Of a DNA stretch of 64,000 nt, positions 16,931 through 25,539 are shown piece after piece. How positions within the stretch are numbered: the first letter of the stretch is position 1; each line of letters starts with the position of its first letter. The notes below the pieces were generated by a model that had not been told where the DNA came from, did not search any database, and saw only the letters and a list, made by a program, of their open reading frames with translations. The position numbers were made by a program, and so were the translations under genes. Origin of the DNA: Cyclobacterium marinum DSM 745 (GTDB lineage Bacteria > Bacteroidota > Bacteroidia > Cytophagales > Cyclobacteriaceae); contig NC_015914.1 of assembly GCF_000222485.1 (NCBI RefSeq), forward strand, positions 3,392,001-3,456,000, in the 5' to 3' direction.

Positions 16931-19211
16931 ATTTACTTTTTGAACTCATTTGTAGTTTTATCAGGCCTCCTTTGATGAGGTCTTCATGCCTCACCCCGAT
17001 ACCTTTGATCGTTTGACCATTAAAGCTTTTCTGAGAAAGATAATAATTGGTCGGTCCATTGTTTTCCGCCTCTATGGTTATTGATTTACCGGGATAGTAC
17101 TCTTCGTTTAAGTGAATGACTGCTTTGTCAAAAATGGGACTCCCCAGTTCATAGATAGGATTTTCTTCGGTTCCGGCATTCATTTGAAATAATCCAAGTT
17201 TCATCAATACTGCCAAAGAACCCATAAGTCCTTGGTCTTCATCCCCATTGAACCCGCTTTCTGGGGATAACCCAGAAAAAGCAGCATCCAATACTTTTCT
17301 TGACCAATACTGAGTGAGATCAGGTCGGTCTAAATAATTGAATATATAGGCGGTTTGAATGGAAGGTTGATTGCCATAATTTATAGGAATCCTTCGGTAC
17401 TCAGGATGAGTTTCTACTGAATGTGAGGTTCCTGAAGTAAAACCTAGTTTTTCCGCCTGTTCAAACTGTTCGTTCAATCGTGCAGCAGCTTTTTCTTTTC
17501 CACCCATTAAGGCAGCCAAACCTCCAATATCATGCGGAACAAACCATGTAAATTGCGCACCATTGGCCTCTACGTATCCTTTGGCATAATTGTAAGGGTC
17601 AAATGGGTTGGCCCACTCACCATCTACATTTTTGGGTCTGATCCAGCCACTTTGTGCATCATAGAGGTTTTTGTAATTTTTTGATCGTGCCAAGAAAATA
17701 TTAGCATCCTCTTTTTTGCCCAAAGCAAGTGCAAGTTGTGCAAGGGTCCAATCCTGATAACTGTACTCTAAAGTTTGTCCCGCACCTTGTTCATGACCTC
17801 CAAAACGACCTCTAGGGTTAGGATAAGGAACATATCCCATTGTTATATAGTCTTCCACATTGCCTCCTTTGGCTGTTTTATGTTCATAACCTGACCTACT
17901 CATCATTCCGCCGGGCATATGATTTTTTCGAAGCCCCTCATAGGCCATATCAATATCAAATCCTCTGATTCCTTTTTGATACAGTCCAACAAACAATGGA
18001 GTGCTGGATGCGCCTGTCATGACATAGGTGTAATTTCCTCCTGATGGGCCACGCGGGATCAAACCTCCATCTTGATAGTATTGAAGCAAACTATTTGCAA
18101 ATTCTTCCGCTATTTCCGGATATACCAAGCCCCACAAAACATTAATGGTCCATTGAGCACCCCAAAAAGAATCGGAGTTGAAGTGCCTGAAAAGAGGTTT
18201 CCCATTGTTATCCAAAGGCAATTTACCGACCCTAAATGAATTACCGGTATTGTCCGGGTAAGCACCGTTGACATCACTAATGGTCCTTCTTCCCTGAAGG
18301 GATTTCCAAAGATCTGTATAAAACCGCCTTTGTTGGGTTTCAGTATTGCCTTCTACCTCAATCCGGCCAAGAAGTTCGTTCCAAATCTCTTGGGTTTCTT
18401 TGACCACTTTGTCAAAATTCCAATGTGGGAGTTCTTCTTTTTTGTTTAGGGCAGCATTTTCAGCTGTTGTATAAGAAAGGGCCACCTTCATTTGTAAGGG
18501 TTTTCCCTTACTTTTTCCAAAACTCACTATTTTATGGGGAGAATTTTCAGACGCCACCCAATCCACGATGGGTTGATCAAACTCCACTTGGAAATAAACT
18601 GTCAAAGTGTTTGGCCTTCTTGATGTGGGCGAGTTGGTGACTTGCCCTTCCAGTATATAGGGTGAAATTTGTTTTAAACTTCCATCTATCATTTTACTGG
18701 GCCCCAAAATGCCTTCTAAATGAAATAAAACTGCCTGATTTCTAGCCTCGGGGAAGGTGTATTTATGTAAGCCTACACGATGAGTAGCTGTCAATTCTGC
18801 AGTTATACCATAACGTTTTAGAAAAACTTTGTGATACCCGGGTTTGATGGTTTCCAGGTCTCTGTCATAAGTTGAATAATAGTCTGTCAACAGCACCTCT
18901 GGAGCTGTGTCATAGCTGACAGGCATTACTGAAACGCCGGACATTTGCCAAGCATGAATATGACTGAAACCTTTTACAGTATCTGAATTATACCTGTAAC
19001 CACTCCCCCAAGCACCATCAATTTCATGGTCGGGGCTGAGGTTTACCATTCCAAAAGGTCTGGTGGCGGCGCTAAAATAAAACCATCTCGAGTTTGCAGC
19101 ATCCAAAAGAGGATAGACTTTATCAATAGGTTTAGGATCTGGGTTTAATTGGAATCCCATGGAAGGGATTACCAATACGAATGTTAATAAATTGACTAGG
19201 AGTTTTAGCAT
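16929..19211 (-). CDS. GH92 family glycoside hydrolase (alpha-mannosidase type)
   Basis: This 760-aa protein has an N-terminal signal (MLKLLVNLLTFVLVIPSMGF) and the two-domain GH92 layout. The N-terminal beta-sandwich holds NSRWFYFSAATRPFGMVNLS and GFSHIHAWQMSG; the (alpha/alpha)6 domain holds FWGAQWTINVLWGLVYPE, GAQFTWFVPHDIGGL and the GFNGDEDQG loop (653-661) that carries acidic active-site residues. GH92 enzymes are Ca-dependent exo-alpha-mannosidases, mostly periplasmic in Bacteroidota, active on alpha-1,2 and other mannosidic linkages. The fine specificity cannot be read here. galE lies 8 nt upstream on the same strand, suggesting one transcript. Confidence 0.93.
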   Translation of the reverse strand: MLKLLVNLLTFVLVIPSMGFQLNPDPKPIDKVYPLLDAANSRWFYFSAATRPFGMVNLSPDHEIDGAWGSGYRYNSDTVKGFSHIHAWQMSGVSVMPVSYDTAPEVLLTDYYSTYDRDLETIKPGYHKVFLKRYGITAELTATHRVGLHKYTFPEARNQAVLFHLEGILGPSKMIDGSLKQISPYILEGQVTNSPTSRRPNTLTVYFQVEFDQPIVDWVASENSPHKIVSFGKSKGKPLQMKVALSYTTAENAALNKKEELPHWNFDKVVKETQEIWNELLGRIEVEGNTETQQRRFYTDLWKSLQGRRTISDVNGAYPDNTGNSFRVGKLPLDNNGKPLFRHFNSDSFWGAQWTINVLWGLVYPEIAEEFANSLLQYYQDGGLIPRGPSGGNYTYVMTGASSTPLFVGLYQKGIRGFDIDMAYEGLRKNHMPGGMMSRSGYEHKTAKGGNVEDYITMGYVPYPNPRGRFGGHEQGAGQTLEYSYQDWTLAQLALALGKKEDANIFLARSKNYKNLYDAQSGWIRPKNVDGEWANPFDPYNYAKGYVEANGAQFTWFVPHDIGGLAALMGGKEKAAARLNEQFEQAEKLGFTSGTSHSVETHPEYRRIPINYGNQPSIQTAYIFNYLDRPDLTQYWSRKVLDAAFSGLSPESGFNGDEDQGLMGSLAVLMKLGLFQMNAGTEENPIYELGSPIFDKAVIHLNEEYYPGKSITIEAENNGPTNYYLSQKSFNGQTIKGIGVRHEDLIKGGLIKLQMSSKSK

Positions 19212-19219
19212 ATTGATAG

Positions 19220-20239
19220 CTATTGTTTTTTAGAAAGAGCCAATTGCCAGTTCCAGCTGTCTCTTAGCGCTTCCTCTAAATTGAATCGGGCTTTCCAGTT
19301 TAATTCATCGTTGATCTTTGCTGTATCAGCCCAAACTTTTACCACGTCCCCAGGTCTTCTGGGTCCGATTTTATAGTTTAGCGGTTTACCGCTTACTTTT
19401 TCAAAGGCCTTGATAACATCCATTACTGTGTTCCCATTACCGGTTCCCACATTGAAAATGTCATAGAATGGTGCCTTTTTTTCTTTGAGGTGTGAAATGG
19501 CTTTTACATGAGCTTCTGCCAAATCCATCACATGAATATAATCCCTAACACAAGTACCGTCAGGCGTGTCATAATCATCTCCAAAAACAGTCAATTCTTC
19601 TCTTATCCCTACACCTGTTTGGGTTACAAAAGGAACAAGATTGGATGGTACACCTAAAGGTAATTCACCTATTTCTGAAGAAGTATGCGCCCCAATCGGG
19701 TTGAAATACCTCAGGGCAATTGCCGATAAGGCAACCTTACTATTTACTTGATCTACCAAAATGTCTTCACAGATTTTTTTGGTGTTTCCATAAGGGCTTT
19801 CCGCTTTTTTTCTTGGTGTAGATTCCTTGACCGGAAGTTTGTCGGGCTGACCATATACCGTACAAGATGAAGAGAAAACGAGGTTCTCTACATTGTGTTT
19901 ATTCATGGTTTCTAATAATACCACCAAACTACTGATGTTGTTGTGATAATATTTTAAAGGAAGCATTGAGCTCTCACCTACAGCCTTGAAGGCAGCAAAA
20001 TGTATCACACCTGAAAGTTTGTTTTCAGTGAAAATGCGCTCCATTAATGCCGCATCATTGCAGTCTCCTTCGTAGCAAGCGATGTCCTGACCCGTGATTT
20101 TTTTTAATCCCTCTAAAGCACTTTTTTCTGAGTTTGAAAAATCATCGATGATGATGGGCTGGTAGCCGGCTTCCAAAAGAGCCACCGCCGTATGGGAACC
20201 TATATATCCGGCCCCACCAGTTATTAAAATATTTTCCAT
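19220..20239 (-). CDS. galE: UDP-glucose 4-epimerase GalE
   Basis: I place the start at ATG 20239 (MENILITGG) because the longer frame begins with a TTG two codons earlier. The Rossmann signature TGGAGYIGSH is at residues 7-16 of this start. The extended SDR active site is complete: FSSSCTVYG followed by SPYGNTKKICE with the catalytic Tyr and Lys of YxxxK. The enzyme interconverts UDP-glucose and UDP-galactose (and often the N-acetyl forms) in the cytosol with bound NAD. It heads a two-gene minus-strand unit with the GH92 gene. From 20240 to 20586 there is no gene. Confidence 0.95.
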   Translation of the reverse strand: MENILITGGAGYIGSHTAVALLEAGYQPIIIDDFSNSEKSALEGLKKITGQDIACYEGDCNDAALMERIFTENKLSGVIHFAAFKAVGESSMLPLKYYHNNISSLVVLLETMNKHNVENLVFSSSCTVYGQPDKLPVKESTPRKKAESPYGNTKKICEDILVDQVNSKVALSAIALRYFNPIGAHTSSEIGELPLGVPSNLVPFVTQTGVGIREELTVFGDDYDTPDGTCVRDYIHVMDLAEAHVKAISHLKEKKAPFYDIFNVGTGNGNTVMDVIKAFEKVSGKPLNYKIGPRRPGDVVKVWADTAKINDELNWKARFNLEEALRDSWNWQLALSKKQ

Positions 20240-20586
20240 TCTCAAATATAAAGTTTTATCCTATTCATAGAAAGAAATCAAACTTAATATATTCCTGCTA
20301 GGAAGGTCAATTATTCTTAAACACGAACGCAGCGTAGGCCTGAAAGATGATTTGAGGTAGAAAAGGTTTGTTACTAGGTAGGCATCCAGGAATATGAATA
20401 GCGATATTCATCCTTGTACATTTAATAAGGTGGTAAGCTAATTTGAGCAAGAGAAACAATTTACTTAATAAAGGGCAAGCAGTGGGGGTTAAAATGGCTG
20501 ATTGAAGGGGAGAATGAATTTAGTAAATTCTTGGTCATCATTTATGGAGATTAATTGAGGGAATTCATGAATGGTTGTGGTGTTTG

Positions 20587-20618
20587 TTTTGGGGTCTCAA
20601 TAAGTTTCTCTACCTTTG
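20587..20618 (+). promoter_or_regulatory. rpsU promoter of Bacteroidota sigma-A type
   Basis: TTTTG (20587-20591) and TACCTTTG (20611-20618) match the -33 TTTG and -7 TAnnTTTG elements with exactly 19 nt between them. Transcription would begin near 20624, only ~20 nt before the rpsU start, so the leader is little more than the ribosome binding site. Confidence 0.7.
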
Positions 20619-20625
20619 CAGGCTG

Positions 20626-20635
20626 AAAGGAGGTG
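20626..20635 (+). promoter_or_regulatory. Full-length Shine-Dalgarno sequence of rpsU
   Basis: AAAGGAGGTG stands 7 nt before ATG 20643 and is complementary to nearly the whole anti-SD of 16S rRNA. It decides the start: the longer frame from TTG 20616 would place this SD inside the gene. Strong SDs are rare in Bacteroidota, and rpsU is the known exception. Confidence 0.85.
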
Positions 20636-20642
20636 TAATTAT

Positions 20643-20837
20643 ATGATCGTAGTAAACGTAAAAGAGAACGAATCTATCGAAAAAGCGCTAAAGCGTTTCA
20701 AGAAGAAGTTTGACAAAACTGGAGTCATCCGTGAATTGAGAAGCAGACAGGCTTTTGAAAAACCTTCTATCACTAGAAGAACAGAAGTAATTAAAGCAGC
20801 TTACAAGCAACGTATGCAAGAAGAAGAAGGTAAATAA
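20643..20837 (+). CDS. rpsU: 30S ribosomal protein bS21
   Basis: The 64-aa basic protein (MIVVNVKENESIEKALKRFK ...) matches bS21 across its length, with the KKFDKTGVIRELRSRQAFEK core and an Arg/Lys-rich C-terminus. In Bacteroidota ribosomes bS21, with bS18 and bS6, covers the 3' end of 16S rRNA and masks the anti-SD (shown for Flavobacterium johnsoniae). The strong SD on rpsU then allows autoregulation: ribosomes lacking bS21 have an exposed anti-SD and translate rpsU preferentially. The gene is separated by a terminator hairpin from the recombinase gene that follows. Confidence 0.97.
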   Translation: MIVVNVKENESIEKALKRFKKKFDKTGVIRELRSRQAFEKPSITRRTEVIKAAYKQRMQEEEGK

Positions 20838-20865
20838 GAAAACCTTTCTTTTTTAGAAAATATTG

Positions 20866-20903
20866 AGCATATTGATGTCTAATAAAACATCAATATGCTT
20901 TTT
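20866..20903 (+). terminator. Terminator of rpsU that contains the xer start codon
   Basis: A perfect 13-bp stem (20866-20878 with 20887-20899), an 8-nt loop and a T run follow rpsU. The ATG of the recombinase gene (20895-20897) lies in the 3' arm of the stem, so any transcript that reads through hides that start codon in the hairpin. Confidence 0.8.
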
Positions 20904-21779
20904 TCATTTATCAGCTATCTAGAACACGAGAAAAGAGTAAGCCGGCACACAAGTTTGGCATACAAAAAAGACCTGGACCAGTTTATGGAATTCATAAACA
21001 CGGCTTTTGGAATGGCTAATCCCGAAGAAGCAGGTCATGCAGAAATTAGGGCTTGGATGGTTGACCTTATTGAAGATGGTTTAGAAGTCGCTACAGTCAA
21101 TAGAAAAATAGCCACTTTGAGGTCTTTTTATAAATTTTTATTGCGGTCTGAAGTTATCAGCAAAGACCCTACTTTTAAAATCCGCTCCTTAAAAAAGGGA
21201 AGAACCCTACCCGCATTTATTCAGGAAAAGGAAATGCTGACTTTATTAGAAGAAAATAATTTTGCTCAGGATTTTGAAGGGCAGCGGGATCGCATGGTCA
21301 TGCAAACCCTGTATCTTACCGGGATAAGGTTGTCTGAATTGATAGGTTTGAAATGGTCTTCTGTGGACCTTAGGCAGTTACAGATAAAAGTCTTGGGGAA
21401 AGGTAAAAAATTTAGAATAATACCAATTTCCGGTAGCCTAAAGAGCGCCATTCTACAGTATAGAAAAGTTTTTGAAGATAGTTTTTCTATTCAAAACGAA
21501 AATGATTTCTTTATCGTTAAATCAAATAGAGAGCAAGTTTACCCAATGATGATTTATCGAATTGTAAAGAAATATTTAAATCTTTTTGTCCGAAATACCA
21601 AAAGTAGCCCTCACCTTATGAGACATACCTTTGCTACCCATTTGCTTAATAAAGGTGCAGACTTAAACGCCGTCAAAGATCTTCTGGGTCATGCAAGTCT
21701 TGCCGCGACCCAGGTTTATACTCATAATTCTATTGAGAAACTTAAGGCTGTGTACGAACAAGCACATCCTAAAGCTTAA
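20895..21779 (+). CDS. Tyrosine recombinase of the XerC/XerD family
   Basis: The 294-aa protein has the N-terminal SAM-like core-binding domain (residues ~1-85) and a complete catalytic domain: Arg145 (TGIRLSEL), Lys169/171 (GKGKKFR), His240 and Arg243 (HLMRHTF), His266 (LLGHAS) and Tyr275 (TQVYTH). It fits the single-chain XerC/D used for chromosome-dimer resolution rather than an element integrase, because it sits in the conserved rpsU-xer-hpf context and begins right at the core-binding domain. I would not separate XerC from XerD by eye. Its start codon is inside the terminator stem of rpsU, which should lower expression. Confidence 0.93.
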   Translation: MLFSFISYLEHEKRVSRHTSLAYKKDLDQFMEFINTAFGMANPEEAGHAEIRAWMVDLIEDGLEVATVNRKIATLRSFYKFLLRSEVISKDPTFKIRSLKKGRTLPAFIQEKEMLTLLEENNFAQDFEGQRDRMVMQTLYLTGIRLSELIGLKWSSVDLRQLQIKVLGKGKKFRIIPISGSLKSAILQYRKVFEDSFSIQNENDFFIVKSNREQVYPMMIYRIVKKYLNLFVRNTKSSPHLMRHTFATHLLNKGADLNAVKDLLGHASLAATQVYTHNSIEKLKAVYEQAHPKA

Positions 21780-21810
21780 ATTAAAGTTTAACTTTTAAAC
21801 GTTTATTATT

Positions 21811-22116
21811 ATGAAATTACAAATGCATTCAATTCATTTCGTCGCTGATCAGAAATTGATCGATTTTATCCAAAGAAAAGCGGATAAACTTGACACCTAT
21901 TTTGATCAAATCATAGATGGAGAAGTGTTTATGAGGTTGGATAAAAATGATAAAAGTGAAAATAAAATCGTTGAAATCAAACTGAATGTACCCGGTAAAC
22001 AATTTTTTGCTAAAAGTCAAAACGACTCTTTTGAAGCAGCTGCCGACGACTCAATAGAAGCCCTTCGAAGACAAATTAAAAAGCACAAGGAAAAGCTTGT
22101 TCTGGCCAAACAATAA
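21811..22116 (+). CDS. hpf: Ribosome hibernation-promoting factor, short HPF/RaiA type
   Basis: The 101-aa protein has the single beta-alpha-beta HPF domain: an N-terminal MKLQMHSIHFVADQKLIDFI strand-helix, a central VEIKLNVPGKQFFAKSQND strand pair and the DSIEALRRQIKKHKEKL basic helix. There is no long-form dimerisation tail. HPF binds the 30S decoding/tRNA channel and stores ribosomes as 100S dimers or idle 70S in stationary phase. It follows xer by 31 nt and rpsU just upstream, a translation-linked group. A strong terminator follows within 20 nt. Confidence 0.93.
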   Translation: MKLQMHSIHFVADQKLIDFIQRKADKLDTYFDQIIDGEVFMRLDKNDKSENKIVEIKLNVPGKQFFAKSQNDSFEAAADDSIEALRRQIKKHKEKLVLAKQ

Positions 22117-22135
22117 TTAATCAGTCATTTATTAT

Positions 22136-22176
22136 AAATAAAGAAAGGGTTGCTTGTGGCAACCCTTTCTTTATTT
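22136..22176. terminator. Bidirectional terminator between hpf and the GT39 gene
   Basis: A perfect 18-bp inverted repeat (22136-22153 with 22159-22176) with a 5-nt loop has AT-rich outer ends suited to both directions. Confidence 0.9.
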
Positions 22177-23827
22177 ATAGAGGAGATCGATCTATCCAGT
22201 AATACTTTTTCCCCCATTTTATTTTTTCTTCAGTTGTGTTGCCATTAATGATAGCCATAATCATTTCTTTGATATATTTTGGGTCCCAGTTTACACTAAT
22301 TATTTTGCTTTTCTGAAACCTGCCTTCCAGCTTTTTAAGGTTGGGTTCGTCACAGATGATGTAGGCATAATCATCAGGAACCTCATCTATGGAAGCAAAT
22401 GTCTTCATCCTATATTCCGGTCCTAATCCAATTCTTATTTTACTGGCATAATGAAGGTTCCCCAAAAAGGCAATATTGCTGTTTTTAGGGATTGGTTGGT
22501 TGGTAAAATAGGACTGAACCTGCCTACCTTGATTTGGGATAGACAAGGGGTGAGTAACAATGGAAATCGATAAAAATAGCATTAATAGGGGCAGTCCCAG
22601 TGTGTGTGGGAGGGTGGTAAGCTTACTTGATTTCCTCCATAAATAAATACTTAAAATAATCGCAATAAGCCATTGAAAATAAATCCAATAAGGGCCTCCC
22701 AAACCTATATGGGCAAAAAGTGCTACTGCCAATATCAGCCAATTAATGGCCAAAAATATTCTGACCCATATTTTCATTCCCTTATTTGACGGTGGGTCTT
22801 GTGCGATCAATATTCCCGCCAATAAAATGGAAGCCATAGGGGTTACGGGAAGCAGATAGCGTTCGTAAAAGGTGGATACCATGGCCGTCATGCCAATAAT
22901 GGAAAATATCCATAATATTGCAAAGCCATAAATTGCTTTGTCTTGAATAAAAGTGGCTTTGAATCCGGATACGATTCCTTTTAGTCGCAAGCCCACCCAA
23001 GGAATAAATAGAAGTACCATTAAAAGGACTGCAAAGACAAAATGTTTACCAATCATTAATAGCCTATTCCCAACACGCATGCCCACCTGATCTTCAATAA
23101 ATGAATCGAGGTAAACAGGGCCAAATTTTAAATACATGGCAACAAACCAAAATAAGGCAATAAATAAGCCGATGAAAATGGCAGGGAGGTACAATAATTT
23201 GGTTATTTTAATACGGTTCCATGGATTAAATAGCATATAAGCAATGGCTACAAGTCCTAGGGCTGCTGCCGGTAATCCTTTGGTTTCAAAGGCAAAAGCC
23301 AATCCTAAGTAAAAAAACCAAAGGTATTTCTTGGGACTATTGTTACCATATTTCAATAATCCGGTAACTCCTAAGGCTGCTAGTGTCATGAAAAAGGCCA
23401 GCAAAATATCAGGAATAGACCGGGTACTACTAAAAATGATTATAGGATGCGTGGCAATGATCCATGCAGACCAAGTAGGGAGTTTGGGGGTTTTACCAAT
23501 TATTTTTGCAATATGGTACACCAAAGGGATGATGCCGGCCCCGCATATTAAAAACAGTATTCTTGAAGAATAGGCGGCAACACCTAGCGTTTTGAAACCG
23601 GCAAGAACGAACCAGTAGGTTAAAATGGGTTTCTTAAACCGTAATTCGCCATTTCCAAGGTAGGTCGTAAGAAAGTCTCCATTTTGCATCATACGTATGG
23701 CAGCATCTGTATAATACATCTCATCCGGATAGTGCAGGTGAAAATCTAAAGCGAATGGGCCAACCAAAACCAGAAAGGCAACCATGGGAAAGCCGTAGGA
23801 ATTAATCCATTCGGGAGTTTTATTCAT
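22175..23827 (-). CDS. Glycosyltransferase family 39 (ArnT/PMT-like) membrane protein
   Basis: The 550-aa polytopic protein has about 11-12 hydrophobic segments and the GT39/ArnT pattern: an acidic pair in the first periplasmic loop (HLHYPDEMYYTDAAIRMMQN), then GELRFKKPILTYWFVLAGF, and a STRSIPDILLAFFMTLAALG segment. Members transfer a sugar from a polyprenyl-phosphate donor to a lipid or protein on the periplasmic face; ArnT uses aminoarabinose on lipid A. The last ~100 residues are soluble. It stands alone on the minus strand, convergent with hpf. Donor and acceptor are unknown. Confidence 0.85.
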   Translation of the reverse strand: MNKTPEWINSYGFPMVAFLVLVGPFALDFHLHYPDEMYYTDAAIRMMQNGDFLTTYLGNGELRFKKPILTYWFVLAGFKTLGVAAYSSRILFLICGAGIIPLVYHIAKIIGKTPKLPTWSAWIIATHPIIIFSSTRSIPDILLAFFMTLAALGVTGLLKYGNNSPKKYLWFFYLGLAFAFETKGLPAAALGLVAIAYMLFNPWNRIKITKLLYLPAIFIGLFIALFWFVAMYLKFGPVYLDSFIEDQVGMRVGNRLLMIGKHFVFAVLLMVLLFIPWVGLRLKGIVSGFKATFIQDKAIYGFAILWIFSIIGMTAMVSTFYERYLLPVTPMASILLAGILIAQDPPSNKGMKIWVRIFLAINWLILAVALFAHIGLGGPYWIYFQWLIAIILSIYLWRKSSKLTTLPHTLGLPLLMLFLSISIVTHPLSIPNQGRQVQSYFTNQPIPKNSNIAFLGNLHYASKIRIGLGPEYRMKTFASIDEVPDDYAYIICDEPNLKKLEGRFQKSKIISVNWDPKYIKEMIMAIINGNTTEEKIKWGKKYYWIDRSPL

Positions 23828-24117
23828 AGCTAAAAATTGATAAGAGGTAAAATTATAAAAAATAAAATGCTTGTAATGGGTATTCCAATCAAAAGTACTT
23901 TGAAAATTTTTGAAGGCATGAAGAATCCTATTGGTGAGGGTGAAGTTTGGTAATTTATTAGGAGATCTATGAGGCAGTAAAAAGCAGTATTGTGACTTAC
24001 TTTAGTCTCAATACTGCTGAGTTTTATTGGTTTCTTGTTGAAAATATTTTAAACGAATGAAATTTGAAGAATCCATCAAGAATTGTAGCGCGAAAATGGT
24101 TAGCTTGAGTAGGAGGG

Positions 24118-25212
24118 CTATATTTTGACCCGCTTTCCCTTTTCCGCGGATTCCAAAATGGCCTCTACTATTTTGATATCGCGAAGCCCTTCTTCACCGG
24201 GCACCATAGGAGCCTTGTTTGATAGAATAGCCAGGGCGTCATCATCCATTTGTTTGGTTTGCTGCCAAGGGACCTCATAACTATGATTAATTTTACCCAA
24301 TGGACTCTCTCCTTTAGCTCCCCCGTAACTAGAGTAGGGTTTCAAGTTGATATCTCCTTTTTCACATTCCACTATCATAAAATTGGTACTTTCGGTAAAT
24401 GTAGTTCGGATGTCAGCAAATACTCCACCGGGAAACTCTAATTTTGCTGTAACCTCGTCAGCTAGCCCGTTTTTATAGATTTCCGGTCTGGTAGAGATTG
24501 CTTTGGCTGAATGTACAGCTATGGGCTCCATATTTGTGCCCAATCGTGCACCTTGAATAGCATATACGCCCATGTCATAAATTACGCCCCCACCCATTTC
24601 TTTTTTCTGTTTCCAATGATCGGTCCGGTTTTCTCTGTAGCCTGCTTCGCAGTTGACATATTTTACATTACCAAGCTTCTCATTTTTTATAATTGAGCGA
24701 TACTCTTGTGTATTTGGTTCGTGATGCAAGCGATAGCCAATGGTTAGTTGTACATTATTCTTTTTACAAGAATTGATCATGTTTTGGCATTCTTTGCTTG
24801 TTACCGCCATTGGTTTCTCGCACCAAACATGTTTGCCGGCATTGCTGGCCCTCACCACATATTCCTCATGCATAGATGGTGGTAACACCACATAAACAAC
24901 GTCTATTTCTGGGTTGTCGGCTATAGAATCAAAATTTTCATAATTGTATATGTTGTTTTCGGGTATCTGGTATTTTTCTTTCCAGGCGACAGCCTTTGAA
25001 GGTGTCCCTGTGACAATCCCTGCCAAATAACAATGTTCTGTCTGCTGTAAAGCAGGAGCCAATAAGTCAGTGCTATAGTAGCCTAGGCCGACAAGTGCCA
25101 CGCCGAGTTTTCTTTTCTTTTCGGAAGCCAGCAGATGGTAAGGATTCATCAAGGCTAAACCACTTCCTAATGCAAGTGATTTAAGGGCGTTTCTTCTGGA
25201 TTTCAAATTCAT
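24118..25212 (-). CDS. Exported Gfo/Idh/MocA-family oxidoreductase
   Basis: The 364-aa protein begins with a twin-arginine-type leader (SRRNALKSLALGSGLALMNP). The Rossmann domain follows (GVALVGLGYYSTDLLAPALQ, residues ~37-56). The family motif EKP is at 132-134 (CEKPMAVTSKEC), and the C-terminal sheet domain has GGGVIYDMGVYAIQGARL. It resembles glucose-fructose-oxidoreductase-like enzymes that act in the periplasm with tightly held NAD(P). The likely reaction is oxidation or epimerisation of a sugar, but the substrate cannot be read. It is monocistronic, divergent from the GT2 gene. The 290 bp to its left (23828-24117) hold nothing I can name. Confidence 0.88.
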   Translation of the reverse strand: MNLKSRRNALKSLALGSGLALMNPYHLLASEKKRKLGVALVGLGYYSTDLLAPALQQTEHCYLAGIVTGTPSKAVAWKEKYQIPENNIYNYENFDSIADNPEIDVVYVVLPPSMHEEYVVRASNAGKHVWCEKPMAVTSKECQNMINSCKKNNVQLTIGYRLHHEPNTQEYRSIIKNEKLGNVKYVNCEAGYRENRTDHWKQKKEMGGGVIYDMGVYAIQGARLGTNMEPIAVHSAKAISTRPEIYKNGLADEVTAKLEFPGGVFADIRTTFTESTNFMIVECEKGDINLKPYSSYGGAKGESPLGKINHSYEVPWQQTKQMDDDALAILSNKAPMVPGEEGLRDIKIVEAILESAEKGKRVKI

Positions 25213-25492
25213 TGGGTTTGGTATTTTGTAAGGGTTAAAATCTAGGTGAAATGAAAAGGCAGCTTGACTTTACTGCGATTTTCTTTTTAGAATAAAAAAC
25301 GAAACAAGCACTTGTTATTGAAACTATTGAATCTTCATCAAAGAAACCGATCCCACTAAATTTTGTTAGTTTTTAGTCACCAAGCTCTCGTTTTGGATTA
25401 AATATAGGCAAATTTGGCCTTCCTTCAAAAAGAACCCTAAGTTGTTAATATTAAAAATAAAGAAATTTTAATATTAGGTTTTAGGTCTTCCA

Positions 25493-25524
25493 TTTGTCAT
25501 AGCTTTTAAAAAGCCTTAATTTCG
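25493..25524 (+). promoter_or_regulatory. Candidate promoter of the GT2/flippase pair
   Basis: TTTG (25493-25496) and TAATTTCG (25517-25524) fit -33 and -7 elements with one mismatch and a 20-nt spacer, 15 nt before the GT2 start. The rest of 25213-25492 shows no gene. Confidence 0.4.
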
Positions 25525-25539
25525 TCCAAATTTTAAATC

